From Rhodospirillales bacterium (GTDB taxonomy: Bacteria > Pseudomonadota > Alphaproteobacteria > Rhodospirillales > Defluviicoccaceae), in contig JADJXQ010000003.1 in NCBI GenBank assembly GCA_016710335.1, positions 186,001 through 250,000 on the forward strand: 64,000 bases of DNA, in the 5' to 3' direction. Shown here one piece after another: positions 26,239-37,163 of this stretch (position 1 is its first letter; the number at the start of each line of letters is the position of its first letter). The notes beneath the pieces were generated by a model. That model saw nothing but the letters and a program-made list of their open reading frames with translations, was not told the origin of the DNA and did not search any database. A program made the position numbers and the translations under genes.

Positions 26239-27522
26239 TTGCAGGTTCTCATGCCCGCGCTGCCCCGGTATACTGTGTGGGTCTTCATGCCGCCGCACCG
26301 GCCGGCGTGGAACTCCGGGCGGGAGACGATGTGGAGATTGGCCAAGCGAAGGCAGGGTGAGGTGAACGAACCCGGCCCCGGGCAGTACCGGCTGGCCTTC
26401 GAAGGGCTCGTCGGCATTCCGTTCAGCGACGGCAACCGGATCGACGTGCTTCGAAACGGATGCCGCATCTTCCCGGAGATGCTGAAGGCCATCGACGAGG
26501 CCCAAAGCGGCATTCAATTCCTTACCTTCATCTATTGGCAGGGCGACATCGCGGTGCGCTTCGCTGACGCGCTGGCGGCGCGCGCCAAGGCAGGCGTCGA
26601 GGTGCAAGTGCTCCTCGACTCGTTCGGTTCGGCGCCGATGGCGCGTTCGCTCGTTGAAAAGATGGAGGAAGCCGGCGTTGAAGTGCGCTGGTTCCGTCCG
26701 CTTGCCAACTGGAAGGTCTGGGCGGCCGACAACCGGACGCATCGCAAGATCCTCGTCGTCGACGGCAAAGTCGGTTTCACCGGCGGCGTCGGCATTGCCG
26801 AGGAATGGGAAGGCGATGCCCGTAACGAACGGGAATGGCGGGACACCCACTTTCGCATCTTCGGGCCCGCCGTCCACGGCCTGCAGGCCGCGTTCTACAG
26901 CAACTGGATGGAAAGCGGCGGGTGGGTCACGAACGCATGGAAGGATATTGCCTCCTTGGACGACGCCGGCGAGGCCGGCATTCAAGTCATCCGCTCGACG
27001 GCGGCGGTGGGGTGGACCGACATCGCGCTCTTGATGAGGTGCATCGTCACGCTCGCGCAGAAACGCCTCCGGATCGTCACGCCGTACCTCGCGCCCGATG
27101 AAGTGTCGACGCGGATGCTGATCGAAGCACTCGACCGTGGCGTCAAAATCGACATCGTGATACCGGGCCCCTTCACCGACAAGCGGGTGTCGGAACTGGC
27201 TGGCGCTGACCAGCTCACCGATCTCCTGAACGCCGGCGTCAAGGTGTGGCGCTATCAGCCGACGATGATCCACACCAAGGTCGCGATCCTCGACGGCAAG
27301 GTCGCCGTGGTCGGCTCCGCCAATTTCAACCAGCGCTCCATGCTCAAGGACGACGAGATCGCCCTCGTCACGGATCATGCCGCCACCGTAGAGAAGCTTG
27401 AACAACACTTCGAAGACGACCTCGAGCACTGCAAGCGCCTGAAGCTGCATTCCTGGCGCAACCGCGGCATTCTCCGCCGCTCCATGGAGGCCGCATCCCG
27501 CCTCGTCAAGCAGCAGGTTTAG
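26239..27522 (+). CDS. Phospholipase-D-superfamily protein, cardiolipin-synthase-like
   Basis: A 427-aa protein with two HKD catalytic motifs: HRKILVVDGKVGFTGG near residues 169-184 and HTKVAILDGKVAVVGSANFNQRS near 345-367. Cardiolipin synthases share this layout. Here, however, there is no clear N-terminal membrane pair, so it belongs to the soluble or peripheral ClsB-like group. The first 45 residues are poorly conserved, and GTG or ATG codons nearer 26330 could be the real start. It is divergent from the DUF883-like gene and convergent with the acyl-CoA synthetase gene. Confidence 0.86.
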   Translation: MQVLMPALPRYTVWVFMPPHRPAWNSGRETMWRLAKRRQGEVNEPGPGQYRLAFEGLVGIPFSDGNRIDVLRNGCRIFPEMLKAIDEAQSGIQFLTFIYWQGDIAVRFADALAARAKAGVEVQVLLDSFGSAPMARSLVEKMEEAGVEVRWFRPLANWKVWAADNRTHRKILVVDGKVGFTGGVGIAEEWEGDARNEREWRDTHFRIFGPAVHGLQAAFYSNWMESGGWVTNAWKDIASLDDAGEAGIQVIRSTAAVGWTDIALLMRCIVTLAQKRLRIVTPYLAPDEVSTRMLIEALDRGVKIDIVIPGPFTDKRVSELAGADQLTDLLNAGVKVWRYQPTMIHTKVAILDGKVAVVGSANFNQRSMLKDDEIALVTDHAATVEKLEQHFEDDLEHCKRLKLHSWRNRGILRRSMEAASRLVKQQV

Positions 27523-27902
27523 CCTCCGGCAGCTCGGAGCGTCTGGCGGGGCCGAACTACTTGTTCGGTGCCGCGGCTTGACTTCGGCGCAACAAGGCGT
27601 ATGTGCCTTTAGCATTGTTGTCCGATGGGTCGGTGGACGTCAGGCTCGGCGTCCGGACGTGGGAAGTTGCGCGCCACGACGGGCCGGATGCCGAAAATCA
27701 GGGCTTCGTGTAAATTGTTTAACATCAAGACGTTAACGTCGACTTTGCATACATCGGAGTACATCGGCATACATTTTTCGCATGCCTGCGGACACAAAGT
27801 GAATGATATGAATGGGTTAGCCGGCGGATCCGTGGTCAAAACTGTGGCAGACAGCGCAAAGAAGCGCGCCGAGCATCCGCACGTCTGAAGCGCGCCACCG
27901 GC
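27523..27902. other. 380-bp gap between convergent genes
   Basis: The gap between two convergent 3' ends shows no credible gene. It contains a short stem-loop (CCGAAC-TACTT-GTTCGG near 27552-27568) and another GC-rich inverted repeat near 27634-27655 that could help terminate transcription. From 27705 to 27790 it is markedly AT-richer than the window, with TACATCGG repeated at short spacing. Short frames on both strands (for example 27625-27888) look like chance. Confidence 0.4.
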
Positions 27903-29690
27903 TCACCCATACAACCGCTCCAGCGCGTCGCCGTAGATGGCGCGGACCACGTGGCGGCGGATCTTGAGGGTAGGGGTAAGCTGCTCGTTCTCGACCGTCA
28001 TCGGCTCGTGGGCAACGGCGAAGCGGCGGACTCTTTCCGGGACCGGCAGGCGGGCGTTGACCCGTTGGACCGCGTCGCCGAGCGCCTTCACGAACTCCGG
28101 GTCCTGGTGCAGGGCCGCAAGATTCGGCGGCCGCCCGGCTGTCCGCGCCCAGTCCTTCATCCATTCCAGGTCGGGGACGATCAGCGCCACTAGGTTCGGG
28201 CGGCGGTCGCCGTACACCATCGCCTGGCCGATCTCGCGCTCCATGATGAGGAAGCCCTCGATGCGCGTCGGCGAGATGTTGTCGCCGCCGGAGTTGACGA
28301 TGAGGTCCTTCTTGCGGTCGGTGATCATCAGATGGCCGTCGGCGTCGAAGGCGCCGACATCGCCGGTGTGCAGCCAGCCGTCGCGGAGCGCCAGCGCCGT
28401 CGCCTCGTCGTTGTTCCAATAGCCCTTCATCACCAGTTCGCCCCGCACCAGGATCTCGCCATCCTCGGCGATGCGGACCTCGGTGTCCTTCAGCGGCCGG
28501 CCCACCGTGTGCATCTTGACGTCGCCGGGGCTATTGACGCTGACCACCGGCGCCGCCTCGGTCTGCCCGTAGCCCTGCAGGATGTTGATGCCGAGCGCCT
28601 GGAAGAACAGGCCGATCTCGGCATTGAGCGGCGCCCCGCCGGACACCAGCGCCTTCAGGCGGCCCCCGAACTGGGCTCGGATCTTGTCGCGGACGAGGCG
28701 CTCGACCACTGCATCGACCACGCGCTCCCAGAGGCCAAGCCCGTTCGGGTCGTGGAACCGCCGCCGGCCGAGATTGAGGGCTTTCAATATCAGCGCCCGC
28801 TGCAGCCGGCTCGCGCGCCGGATGCGCTGCTCGAAACGCTGATGCAGTGCTTCGTAGAGGCGCGGCACGGCGGTCATGATCGTCGGCCGTGCCTCCACCA
28901 TGTTGGCGGCCAGTTTCTCGACCCCCTCGGCGTAGTAGATCTGGGCGGCGAGGAAGATCGGAAAGCACAAGCCCGCCGTGTGCTCGTAGGAGTGGGAGAG
29001 GGGGAGGAACGAGAGGAACACCTCGTCCTCGATCCCCAGCGGCTCGAGCACGTGCGCGGCGCCGGCGCAGTTGTGGAGGATGGCGCCGTGGTGGAGCATC
29101 ACTCCCTTGGGCACGCCGCCCGTTCCCGATGTATAGATGATGCAGGCAACGTCGTCGCGCGTCAGGCGCCCGGCCGCGGCGACCACGTTCGTGTGCCCCT
29201 TGTTGCCGAGGGTGATCAGGTCGCCCCAGGAATGCACGTCCACGCCGGTGTTGCGCTCGGCGCTTATGGGATCCATGGTCACCACGAACCACGCCTTGGC
29301 GGCTTGGTGCACGGCGGCGAGGGCGGGCTCTGCAAGCCTGGCGGACGATACGATCAGCCCTTTGGCGCCGCTGTCCTCGAGGATGAAGCGATGGTCGTCG
29401 ACCGTGTTGGTGGTGAACACCGGGACGGTGATGCCGCCGACCGCCATGATCGCCAGGTCGGCGATCAGCCATTCGGGACGGCTTTCGCTGACGATGACTA
29501 CCCGGTCGCCGCGTTCGACGCCGATCGCTTCCAGTCCGCGCGCAAGCGCCGAGACTTGCGCCGCCACGCTCCGCCACGTCATCGGCGCATACGCGCCATC
29601 CCGTTTTGACCACAGGAACGGGCGCTCGCCCAGGCGATCGGCCTGCGCAAAAAACATCGTGACGAGGTTCGGCCAGTGCGGAAAGGTCAT
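27903..29690 (-). CDS. Long-chain acyl-CoA synthetase (AMP-binding)
   Basis: Activates fatty acids to acyl-CoA through an acyl-adenylate. AMP-binding motifs are clear: [20 protein letters not shown] (P-loop-like), [17 protein letters not shown], and [35 protein letters not shown]. It ends with the catalytic-lysine region typical of FadD15/FAA-like bacterial enzymes. The ATG at 29690 ([14 protein letters not shown]) with a GGGGAAG site gives 595 aa; the longer frame lacks family similarity. It is divergent from the oligoendopeptidase gene. Confidence 0.93.
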   Translation of the reverse strand: MTFPHWPNLVTMFFAQADRLGERPFLWSKRDGAYAPMTWRSVAAQVSALARGLEAIGVERGDRVVIVSESRPEWLIADLAIMAVGGITVPVFTTNTVDDHRFILEDSGAKGLIVSSARLAEPALAAVHQAAKAWFVVTMDPISAERNTGVDVHSWGDLITLGNKGHTNVVAAAGRLTRDDVACIIYTSGTGGVPKGVMLHHGAILHNCAGAAHVLEPLGIEDEVFLSFLPLSHSYEHTAGLCFPIFLAAQIYYAEGVEKLAANMVEARPTIMTAVPRLYEALHQRFEQRIRRASRLQRALILKALNLGRRRFHDPNGLGLWERVVDAVVERLVRDKIRAQFGGRLKALVSGGAPLNAEIGLFFQALGINILQGYGQTEAAPVVSVNSPGDVKMHTVGRPLKDTEVRIAEDGEILVRGELVMKGYWNNDEATALALRDGWLHTGDVGAFDADGHLMITDRKKDLIVNSGGDNISPTRIEGFLIMEREIGQAMVYGDRRPNLVALIVPDLEWMKDWARTAGRPPNLAALHQDPEFVKALGDAVQRVNARLPVPERVRRFAVAHEPMTVENEQLTPTLKIRRHVVRAIYGDALERLYG

Positions 29691-29807
29691 GTTCTGCTTC
29701 CCCGACGAAACCGGACGATCGGACGTTCGAACCTCGACCTTGTGGCGGCCTTGTGGTCGCGCCCTGCCGCCGCCACTATAGAGCACTGGGGAACGAGGAT
29801 AAACGCC

Positions 29808-31610
29808 ATGCATGACGGAATGACGCTAGGCGCGGTGGACGACGGAGCCGGAGAGGGGCCTCCCACATGGCGGCTCGGCGATCTGTACACGGCGATCGAC
29901 GCTCCGGACCTGGACGCCGACCTGGACTGGGCGCGCGCCGAGGCGGCGACGCTGCGCACGAATTGCGCCGGGAAGCTTGCGTCGATGAGCGGCGCCGAGT
30001 TGGCCGACGCGATCGAGACCTACGAGCGCATCTGCGAGCGCTCACAGAAGCCCCTGACCTACGCGCAACTGGTGTTCGCCGAAGACATGAGCGATCCGGA
30101 GCGCGGGCGGTTTCTGCAGAACATGCAGGAGCGCTACAACACCATCTCGATGGAGACCTTGTTCCTCGGGCTGGAGCTCAACCGCATCGACGATGCCGTC
30201 CTTGCCGAGCAACTGAAAGACCCCCGTGCTGCGCGCTACAAGTCGTGGATCGAGGACAGTCGGCTGTTGCGTGAGCATCAGCTGAGCGACGAGCTGGAGG
30301 CGATCCTCCACGAGAAATGGGTCACCGGCCGTGCGGCGTGGACCCGCCTGTTCGAGCAGACCCTGGCGCGCATGCGGTTCCCCATCAACGGCGACCGCTT
30401 GACGCTGCCGGACGTGCTCAACCGCCTGTCCAGCAGCGATGAGCAGGAGCGCCGGGCCGCCGGCAAGGCGATTGGCGGCGAGCTTGGTAAGAAGATCGAG
30501 CTGTTTGCGCTCATCACCAACACCCTTGCCAAGGACAAGGAGATCGAGGACCGCTGGCGCCGCTACCCAAATCCAATCTCGCACCGCAACCGGATCAACC
30601 GGATCGAGGACGAGGTGGTCGAGGCGCTGGCCGGCTCCATCCAGTCGGCTTACGACGAACTTGCCCATCGCTACTACCGCCTGAAAGCCGGCTGGTTCGG
30701 CAAGGACGCCCTGGACTACTGGGACCGCAACGCGCCGCTGCCCGACGGGACGGAACGGCGCTTCTCCTGGGAGGAGGCGCGGGAGACGGTGTTGCAGGCG
30801 TTTCGCGGCTTTCATCCGAGCATGGCGGACATCGCCTCGGACTTTTTTACCGAACGCTGGATCCACGCCCTGCCACAGGCGGGGAAGGACGGCGGCGCAT
30901 TCTCCCACCCCGCGGTGCCGTCGGCGCATCCCTACATCCTGATGAATTTCTTCGGCAGGCCGCGCGACGTCACCACGCTTGCCCACGAACTCGGCCACGG
31001 CGTGCACCAGCGGGTGGCGGCGAAGCAGGGGGTGCTGATGGCGGAGACGCCGCTGACCCTGGCGGAGACCGCTTCCGTGTTCGGGGAGATGCTGGTGTTC
31101 CAGGCGGTGCTGGATGGCGAGAACGACCCGGCGGTGCGTCGCCGGCTGCTGGCCGGCAAGGTCGAGGACATGCTCAACACCGTGGTGCGGCAGATCGCCT
31201 TCCACGACTTCGAGACCCGCGTGCACATGGAGCGCCGCGGCGGCGAACTATCCGCCGACCGGCTCGGCGAGATCTGGTTGACGGTGCAGTCGGAATCCCT
31301 TGGGCCGGCGATCCGTTTCGACGATGAGTACCGCCATTACTGGGCGTACATCCCCCACTTCATCCAATCTCCCTTCTACGTCTACGCCTATGCATTCGGG
31401 GACTGCCTGGTCAATTCGCTCTACCGGGTGTTCTCCGAGGGACACCCCGGGTTCCAGGATGCGTACCTCGACATGCTGCGCGCCGGAGGGACGCTCCGCC
31501 ATCGCGACCTGTTGCGGCCGTTCGGCCTCGATGCCGGCGATCCCGGCTTCTGGAGACGCGGTATCGACGTCATCGTCGGCTTCATCGATCAACTCGAAGC
31601 CCTGGAATGA
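29808..31610 (+). CDS. M3-family oligoendopeptidase (PepF-like)
   Basis: Zinc metallopeptidase of 600 aa that degrades short peptides in the cytoplasm. The zinc motif TLAHELGHGVHQ places HExxH-type ligands at His393, Glu394 and His397, with the third ligand in the downstream ETASVFGEMLVF segment. The N-terminal region (TWRLGDLYTAIDAPDLDADL) is typical of PepF-type enzymes. The ATG at 29808 is preferred; the frame upstream overlaps the divergent promoter region. No signal peptide is visible. Confidence 0.93.
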   Translation: MHDGMTLGAVDDGAGEGPPTWRLGDLYTAIDAPDLDADLDWARAEAATLRTNCAGKLASMSGAELADAIETYERICERSQKPLTYAQLVFAEDMSDPERGRFLQNMQERYNTISMETLFLGLELNRIDDAVLAEQLKDPRAARYKSWIEDSRLLREHQLSDELEAILHEKWVTGRAAWTRLFEQTLARMRFPINGDRLTLPDVLNRLSSSDEQERRAAGKAIGGELGKKIELFALITNTLAKDKEIEDRWRRYPNPISHRNRINRIEDEVVEALAGSIQSAYDELAHRYYRLKAGWFGKDALDYWDRNAPLPDGTERRFSWEEARETVLQAFRGFHPSMADIASDFFTERWIHALPQAGKDGGAFSHPAVPSAHPYILMNFFGRPRDVTTLAHELGHGVHQRVAAKQGVLMAETPLTLAETASVFGEMLVFQAVLDGENDPAVRRRLLAGKVEDMLNTVVRQIAFHDFETRVHMERRGGELSADRLGEIWLTVQSESLGPAIRFDDEYRHYWAYIPHFIQSPFYVYAYAFGDCLVNSLYRVFSEGHPGFQDAYLDMLRAGGTLRHRDLLRPFGLDAGDPGFWRRGIDVIVGFIDQLEALE

Positions 31611-31722
31611 GCTTGGAGCGGCTCCGCCGCCGGGCCATATGATCGGCAGGTGAAGCCCGCGCGTATGCTTGAAGACGCAGTATCAGGTGCGGATCCGGCG
31701 CAACCGAGGAACAGGGCAGGTG

Positions 31723-33096
31723 ATGGCTGACAACAGGTACGCTCCGTCGCAGGATTCCGGCGATCTCGATTCCCTGGGCGGACGGGTCCGGCGCTACGCC
31801 CGGGTCGGCAGCGCGGTCGGCTCGGCCGCGGCGCGCCTGGCGGGAGGGCGGCTGTTCGGGGTGCCGCTCGACAATCTCGAACACGCGGTCGAACTGCGCC
31901 AGGCCCTCGGTGGCCTCAAAGGGCCGCTGATGAAGGTGGCGCAGATCCTCTCCACCATTCCGGACGTGCTGCCGGAAGAGTACACCACCGAGTTCGCGCA
32001 ACTGCAGACCAACGCGCCGTCCATGGGATGGGCGTTCGTAAAGCGGCGGATGACGACCGAGCTGGGGCCCGATTGGCAGTCCCGGTTCGCGTCGTTCGAG
32101 CGCATCGCGACCGCGGCGGCCTCATTGGGCCAGGTTCATCGCGCCCGCTCCCACGACGGCCGAAGCCTCGCCTGCAAGCTGCAGTACCCGGACATGACGT
32201 CGGCGGTGGAGGCCGACCTCCGGCAGTTGAAGCTGATCTTCTCGATCTATCGGCGCTACGACCGCGCTATCAACCCGTCGGAGATCCATGCCGAGCTGTC
32301 CGAGCGCCTGCGCGAGGAGTTGGACTACGAGCGGGAAGGCCGGCACATGATGTTCTACCGGCACATGTTGGCGGAGGAAGCGGGGGTTGCCGTGCCGGAG
32401 CCGCTGCCGGAGTTGAGCAGCCGGCGCCTGCTCACCATGACCTGGCTCGAAGGCGAGCGTCTTCTATCGTTCGTCGACAGCCACGCTGAACTGCGCAACA
32501 CCCTGGCGCGCAACATGTTCACCGCCTGGTACACGCCGTTCTACAACTTCGGGGTCATTCACGGCGATCCGCACCTCGGCAACTACACGGCGCGCCCGGG
32601 CGGCAGCATCAACCTCCTCGACTTCGGCTGCATCCGCGTGTTCAAGCCGTCGTTCGTGCGCGCGGTGATCGACCTTTACTGGGCCTTGCACAACGACGAC
32701 GAGGACCTCGCGGTACACGCCTACGAGACCTGGGGCTTCAAGAACGTCAGCCGCGAGGTCATGGAGATCCTCAACCACTGGGCGCGTTTCCTCTATCGCC
32801 CGCTGATGGATGACCGGGCGCGGCTGATCCAGGATGACGACGGCGTCATGTACGGCGCCCGCGTCGCCGGCCGCATCCACTCGGAATTGCGCCGCCTCGG
32901 CGGCGTGACGCCGCCCCGGGAGTTCGTGCTCATGGACCGGGCCGCCATCGGTCTTGGCGGGGTGTTCACGCGGCTCAAGGCCGAGGTCAACTGGCACCAG
33001 CTCTTCCACGGCATGATCCAGGGTTTCGACGAGGCCGCCCTGCAGGAGCGGCAGCGCCGCGCGCTCCAGCAATTTGACTTGCCGCTCCCCATCTGA
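31723..33096 (+). CDS. ABC1/UbiB-family atypical kinase-like protein
   Basis: A 457-aa member of the UbiB/COQ8 family linked to isoprenoid-quinone metabolism. The N-terminal signature reads [21 protein letters not shown], with Ala where classical members have Gly in KxGQ. The conserved lysine motif ([10 protein letters not shown]), HGDPHLGNY catalytic loop and [10 protein letters not shown] metal motif are intact. A C-terminal hydrophobic anchor is not obvious. The ATG at 31723 ([18 protein letters not shown]) is chosen over 31669. The next gene follows in 20 bases. Confidence 0.9.
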   Translation: MADNRYAPSQDSGDLDSLGGRVRRYARVGSAVGSAAARLAGGRLFGVPLDNLEHAVELRQALGGLKGPLMKVAQILSTIPDVLPEEYTTEFAQLQTNAPSMGWAFVKRRMTTELGPDWQSRFASFERIATAAASLGQVHRARSHDGRSLACKLQYPDMTSAVEADLRQLKLIFSIYRRYDRAINPSEIHAELSERLREELDYEREGRHMMFYRHMLAEEAGVAVPEPLPELSSRRLLTMTWLEGERLLSFVDSHAELRNTLARNMFTAWYTPFYNFGVIHGDPHLGNYTARPGGSINLLDFGCIRVFKPSFVRAVIDLYWALHNDDEDLAVHAYETWGFKNVSREVMEILNHWARFLYRPLMDDRARLIQDDDGVMYGARVAGRIHSELRRLGGVTPPREFVLMDRAAIGLGGVFTRLKAEVNWHQLFHGMIQGFDEAALQERQRRALQQFDLPLPI

Positions 33097-33116
33097 CGGA
33101 AACGAAGGACGCAGAC

Positions 33117-33440
33117 ATGATCATGACGACGACCGAAAGCATCGCGGGACGGACCATCGACGACTACCTCGGGATCGTCAGCGGCGAGGCCGTGATGGGC
33201 ACCAATATCTTCCGCGACATGTTCGCCGGCATTCGCGACATCGTCGGCGGCCGCGCCGGGTCGTACGAAAAGGAGTTGCGCAAGGCGAAGCGCACGGCGC
33301 TGGAAGAAATGGCCGAGCAGGCTGCCGAGCTTGGCGCGGACGCCGTCGTCGGCATCGACCTCGACTATGAGCACCTCGGCATCGGCGACCGCTCGATGCT
33401 GATGGTCAGCGCCAACGGCACCGCCGTAAAGTTGCGCTGA
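33117..33440 (+). CDS. YbjQ/UPF0145-family heavy-metal-binding-like protein
   Basis: A 107-aa protein of the YbjQ family: [24 protein letters not shown] near the N-terminus, the [19 protein letters not shown] stretch, and [17 protein letters not shown]. Family members form pentamers of unknown function. It lies between the ABC1 kinase and AsmA genes on the same strand. Either ATG at 33117 or 33123 may start it. Confidence 0.9.
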   Translation: MIMTTTESIAGRTIDDYLGIVSGEAVMGTNIFRDMFAGIRDIVGGRAGSYEKELRKAKRTALEEMAEQAAELGADAVVGIDLDYEHLGIGDRSMLMVSANGTAVKLR

Positions 33441-33487
33441 ACCAACTGCCGCTTGGGGCGTTGTCCACCGGTGCAGGGAGGACCGCG

Positions 33488-35611
33488 TTGAACATTGCCC
33501 TGAAAATCCTGATCGGCTTCGCTGCTGCGGTTCTGGTGCTGGTGGGCGCCGGCGTCATTGCGCTTTTCGTCATCGATCCCAACCAGTACCGCGGCGTCAT
33601 CACCGCCCAGATCGAGCGGACGACCGGACGGGACGCCGCCATAGAGGGTGATCTGAGTTGGGACATCGGCTTTCCTCTGGCGATCTCGGTCGACGGCTTT
33701 CGTCTCGCCAATGCCGAGTGGAGCTCCCGACCGAACATGGTGACGGTCGGGGAGGGCTCGGTGGCGGTGGCGGTCCTGCCGCTGATCAAGGGTGAGCTGC
33801 AGGTTGCCTCACTGCATTTGAAGAACGTCGACATTCTGCTGGAAACCGGCGCCGACGGCCGCAACAACTGGACCTTCCAGGCGGACCAGGCGCAGCCGGA
33901 CGATGGCGGTGGCGGCTCGGCGTCGATGCCGTCGGTGCGGGAGGTGGACATCCAGGATGCCACCATCACCTACCACGACGTGCCGTCCGGCCAGACCCTG
34001 ACCTCGCAGATCAAGCGCTTCGACGTGCGGTCGGACAGTTTCGCGAGCCCGCTGGAGATTGCTCTGGCCGCGACGCTCGCCGGCGCGCCGGTGGATATTC
34101 AGGGCGTCATCGGGCCGTTGGAGCAGTTGACCGGGGGCGGGTCGCCCTATCCCGTGGACCTGCAGGGGACAGTGCTTGGGGCTGACGTGCAGATCGACGG
34201 CCAGATCGCGCAGCCGTTGCAAGGGGAGGGGATCGACCTCACCGTAAGGGCCGAGGCCGAGAGCCTCGCGAGCGAGGCCGAGGTCATTGGGCTTCAGCTT
34301 CCGCCACTCCCGCCTTTCGCCATCAATGGGCAACTGACCGATACCGACAGCGGCTATGCGTTGGACGATCTGGACGCCAGTGTCGGCGGTAGAGACCTGT
34401 CCGGCCGGATCGAGGTCGCCCTCGGCGGGCAGCGGCCGAAGATCGTCGGCACCCTGACTTCCGACGCGCTCGACGTCGGCGACGTCTTCGCAGGCAGTGC
34501 GGCGGCAGAGGGCAATGGTGAAGGCGCCGAATCATCACCCGGAGGCAACGGCCCGCTGTTCCCGGATGAGCCTCTGCCGTTCGACGCCCTCGCCATCGCC
34601 GATGCCGACGTGACGCTCAAGGTCGGGCGCCTGACAATGGCGAACGGCGTGACGGCCGACGACGTCGCGATCGACGTGAAGCTGAGCGACGGACGCCTGG
34701 TGGTGAAGCAGACGGTGGGCGGTTTTGCCGACGGCAGCCTGGATGGCGAAGTTCAGGCGGGCAAGGACGGGTCGGTACGGATCGACCTCACCTCCACCGG
34801 CGTGGAAGCCGGAAAGCTTCTGAAGGCGCTGGCGATCACCGACATGCTCCAGGGCGCCCCCCTCGACGGGCGCGTCAACGTGTCCGGCAATGGCAAGAGC
34901 GTCAACGATATCGTGGCGGGGCTCAACGGCGAAGTGAGCCTTCGGCTGGGCGAGGGCGGCATCGATAACGAGGCGCTGGAACTGGCGGGTGGCGACATCG
35001 CGACGCAATTGATCGGCGTCATCAATCCGTTCGCGGAGAGCGACAAGGCGACGCCGCTCAAGTGCGGCGTCGTGCGGACCACCATCCAGGACGGGATTGC
35101 CCAGTTCAACAACAGTATCGGCGTCGAAACCGACAAGATGAGCGTCGTCGGCGCCGGGGTCGTCAACTTCAAGAACAACCGGATCGATATCGGCTTTCGC
35201 ACCGATGCCCTGGAGGGACTTGGGCTCAGCGTCGCCGAATTCGCCGCGAAGTTCGTTCGGGTGCAAGGCACGCTGACGGATCCCTCGATCGGCGTCGATC
35301 CGGCAGGCAGCGCCGCCGGCATCGCGAAGCTCGGCGCTACGGTGGGGGCGGCCGTGGCTACCGGCGGAATCTCCTTGATCGGCCCTGCGATTCTGGAGGG
35401 GGCGCAGCAGGGCGGCGTCGGCGAGGCGTGTGAAGTGGCCCTCGGCAACAAGCCGGAGGCCCAGCCGGGAGCGAACGCATCTGACGCGCAATCGGGCGCG
35501 GCGAACCCGGGCAGTCCGCGCGAGAAGAACAGGCAGGGCGGCGTTCTGGAGGGCGTCGAACAGAACCTAACCCGTCTTATTCATGACGCCGGCCGGGCGC
35601 GGGGTTTTTGA
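33488..35611 (+). CDS. AsmA-family envelope protein, 3' end rewritten by an IS element
   Basis: A 707-aa AsmA/TamB-like protein. An N-terminal membrane anchor (about residues 5-28) is followed by FVIDPNQYRGVITAQIERTTGRDAAIEGD, the AsmA hallmark, and a large beta-rich periplasmic part with a late AsmA_2 region. The group is implicated in outer-membrane lipid and protein homeostasis. The TTG at 33488 with GGGAGG upstream is the best start. The last 13 codons come from the IS at 35571: the current tail is NLTRLIHDAGRARGF, while removing the IS and one CTAA gives NLRGLFGN and a TGA at 37205-37207. Confidence 0.9.
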   Translation: MNIALKILIGFAAAVLVLVGAGVIALFVIDPNQYRGVITAQIERTTGRDAAIEGDLSWDIGFPLAISVDGFRLANAEWSSRPNMVTVGEGSVAVAVLPLIKGELQVASLHLKNVDILLETGADGRNNWTFQADQAQPDDGGGGSASMPSVREVDIQDATITYHDVPSGQTLTSQIKRFDVRSDSFASPLEIALAATLAGAPVDIQGVIGPLEQLTGGGSPYPVDLQGTVLGADVQIDGQIAQPLQGEGIDLTVRAEAESLASEAEVIGLQLPPLPPFAINGQLTDTDSGYALDDLDASVGGRDLSGRIEVALGGQRPKIVGTLTSDALDVGDVFAGSAAAEGNGEGAESSPGGNGPLFPDEPLPFDALAIADADVTLKVGRLTMANGVTADDVAIDVKLSDGRLVVKQTVGGFADGSLDGEVQAGKDGSVRIDLTSTGVEAGKLLKALAITDMLQGAPLDGRVNVSGNGKSVNDIVAGLNGEVSLRLGEGGIDNEALELAGGDIATQLIGVINPFAESDKATPLKCGVVRTTIQDGIAQFNNSIGVETDKMSVVGAGVVNFKNNRIDIGFRTDALEGLGLSVAEFAAKFVRVQGTLTDPSIGVDPAGSAAGIAKLGATVGAAVATGGISLIGPAILEGAQQGGVGEACEVALGNKPEAQPGANASDAQSGAANPGSPREKNRQGGVLEGVEQNLTRLIHDAGRARGF
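35571..35590 (+). repeat. Left terminal inverted repeat of the IS
   Basis: The 20-bp end CCCGTCTTATTCATGACGCC, preceded by the target copy CTAA at 35567-35570. Confidence 0.92.
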
Positions 35612-35736
35612 GCCGAGTTGGCTGATGGAACGAGCTTGGGCCTTCGGGTTTTTTTCCCGTTGTCGTTCGACTGGATTTGATGTTGGTCTGGCGGTTTCCG
35701 GGAGGGGTTTTGGCGGGGCGGTTGCGGCCCCGATGC

Positions 35737-37061
35737 TCAGGGTCCGGCGAGCGAGGTAGCGAGGTGTCGGAACAGCGGCGCCTCGGGACAGGCTGCGGCG
35801 AAGGCGAGGCGGACGCGCGACGTGGTCTCGATGACGCGGGCGCCGGTTTTGAGGAGCTTCAGGCGCAGGGTGGCGAACTCGGCGACGGCCAGCGCATGCG
35901 CCTTCGGGATGGCGTCGCGCAGCCGGAGCATCAGCCAGTAGGCGGCGGTATGGAGAACGAGGCGGACCGGGTGGCGGCGCGGCAGCTGGTACGATCGGAC
36001 GCGAGTTGGGTCTTGTGCAGCTTGATCAGGTTTTCGGCTTGGCCGCGGGCGCAGTAGAGGACCTCGTAGACGTGCTCGGCCGTGCCTGCGGCGAGGCTGG
36101 TGACGACGAAGCGGACATCGAGGCCGAGCTTGGTGGCTTCGATGCGGGCGCAGGCCCGGCGTTCGCGTTTCCACGACCTGGCCCGGTAACGGGTTTCGCG
36201 AAGCCGCGCAGACAGGGTTTTTCTCCAGCGCGTCGGGTGCGGATGTCGTCGGCGGCTTGTCGACAAGACGGTCGAGCACCCTGTTGCCCGGCAGGCCGAA
36301 GAGGTAGTCGACACCGTTCGCCTCGCACCAGTCCATCACCTCGACCGGCCATAGTGGCTGTCGCCGCGGATGGTGATGCGGGTGATGGGCCAGCGGCGGC
36401 GGATGTGGCGGACGAGCCGGCGCAGATGGCCGCGGATCTCCTTGCCGGATGGCGTCCTGCCGGGGCGGAGGATCATCGCCACCGGACGGCCGGTCGCCGT
36501 ATCGTAAACGTGGATCGGCAGAAAGCAGCGCTCGTCGTAGTGGGCGTTGAACAGCGACAGCTGCTGATGGCCGTGGACGACGTCGCAGGTGTCGTCGATG
36601 TCGAGCGTCACCGCGGCGGGCGGCGCCGGGTAGCTGGCGAGCCACAGATCGAGCAAGACCCGACCGAGCCGGATGACGCTGCGCAGGTCGGGCGCGTTCT
36701 CCCAGCGGGACATCGTCGGCTGCGAGCACAGGTCCCGGCCGCTGTCCGGGCAGCCGGCCGCAGGCGAGCTTGAATGCCGGATCGGAGCGCAGGCTGTCCA
36801 GGTCGTCGGCGTCCTCGTAGCCGCAGGCGATGGCGAAGATGCGCGCCCGCAGGATGTCGGCGAGCGGATGAATGACCCGGCTGGCGTCGCGGCCGTCCGG
36901 GATCGCGGCGGCGAGCTTCGCGGCAATGCCAAGCCGTCGCTCGGCTTGGCCAGCAGCATCACCCCGCCGTCAGACGTGATCCGCCCGCCGTCGAACGCGG
37001 CGATGACTTTCTTGCTCTGGGCGGCTGGAAACGCGAACGGCAGGGTCGTATCGTCGGTCAT
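35737..37061 (-). pseudogene. IS1380-family transposase, multiply frameshifted
   Basis: DDE transposase remnant. The start region reads FDGGRITSDGGVMLLAKP. The middle keeps LDIDDTCDVVHGHQQLSLFN, ERCFLPIHVYDTATGRP and TRITIRGDSHYGR, with the catalytic acidic residues. The C-terminal part reads ATKLGLDVRFVVTSLAAGTA, then HTAAYWLMLRLRDAIPKA. These pieces lie in different frames. I see breaks near 36946 (a base missing in an AAGGCC-like site), 36748 (extra base), 36343, about 36270, about 36215 and about 35975. No single frame encodes a working protein as written. Confidence 0.9.
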
Positions 37062-37163
37062 GGCGGATGTGGCCGGCCCAAATGTCGTCGAAGGACTGGT
37101 GTCAGCAACCAAATCCTACGCCACATCAACCGCTTACGCTACATCCGCCAGCCCCTGAAAAGG

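Noticed and set aside
27625..27888. Possible 87-aa protein in the gap between the PLD-like and acyl-CoA synthetase genes
   Set aside because: No ribosome-binding site, incoherent composition, and a competing frame on the other strand of similar length.
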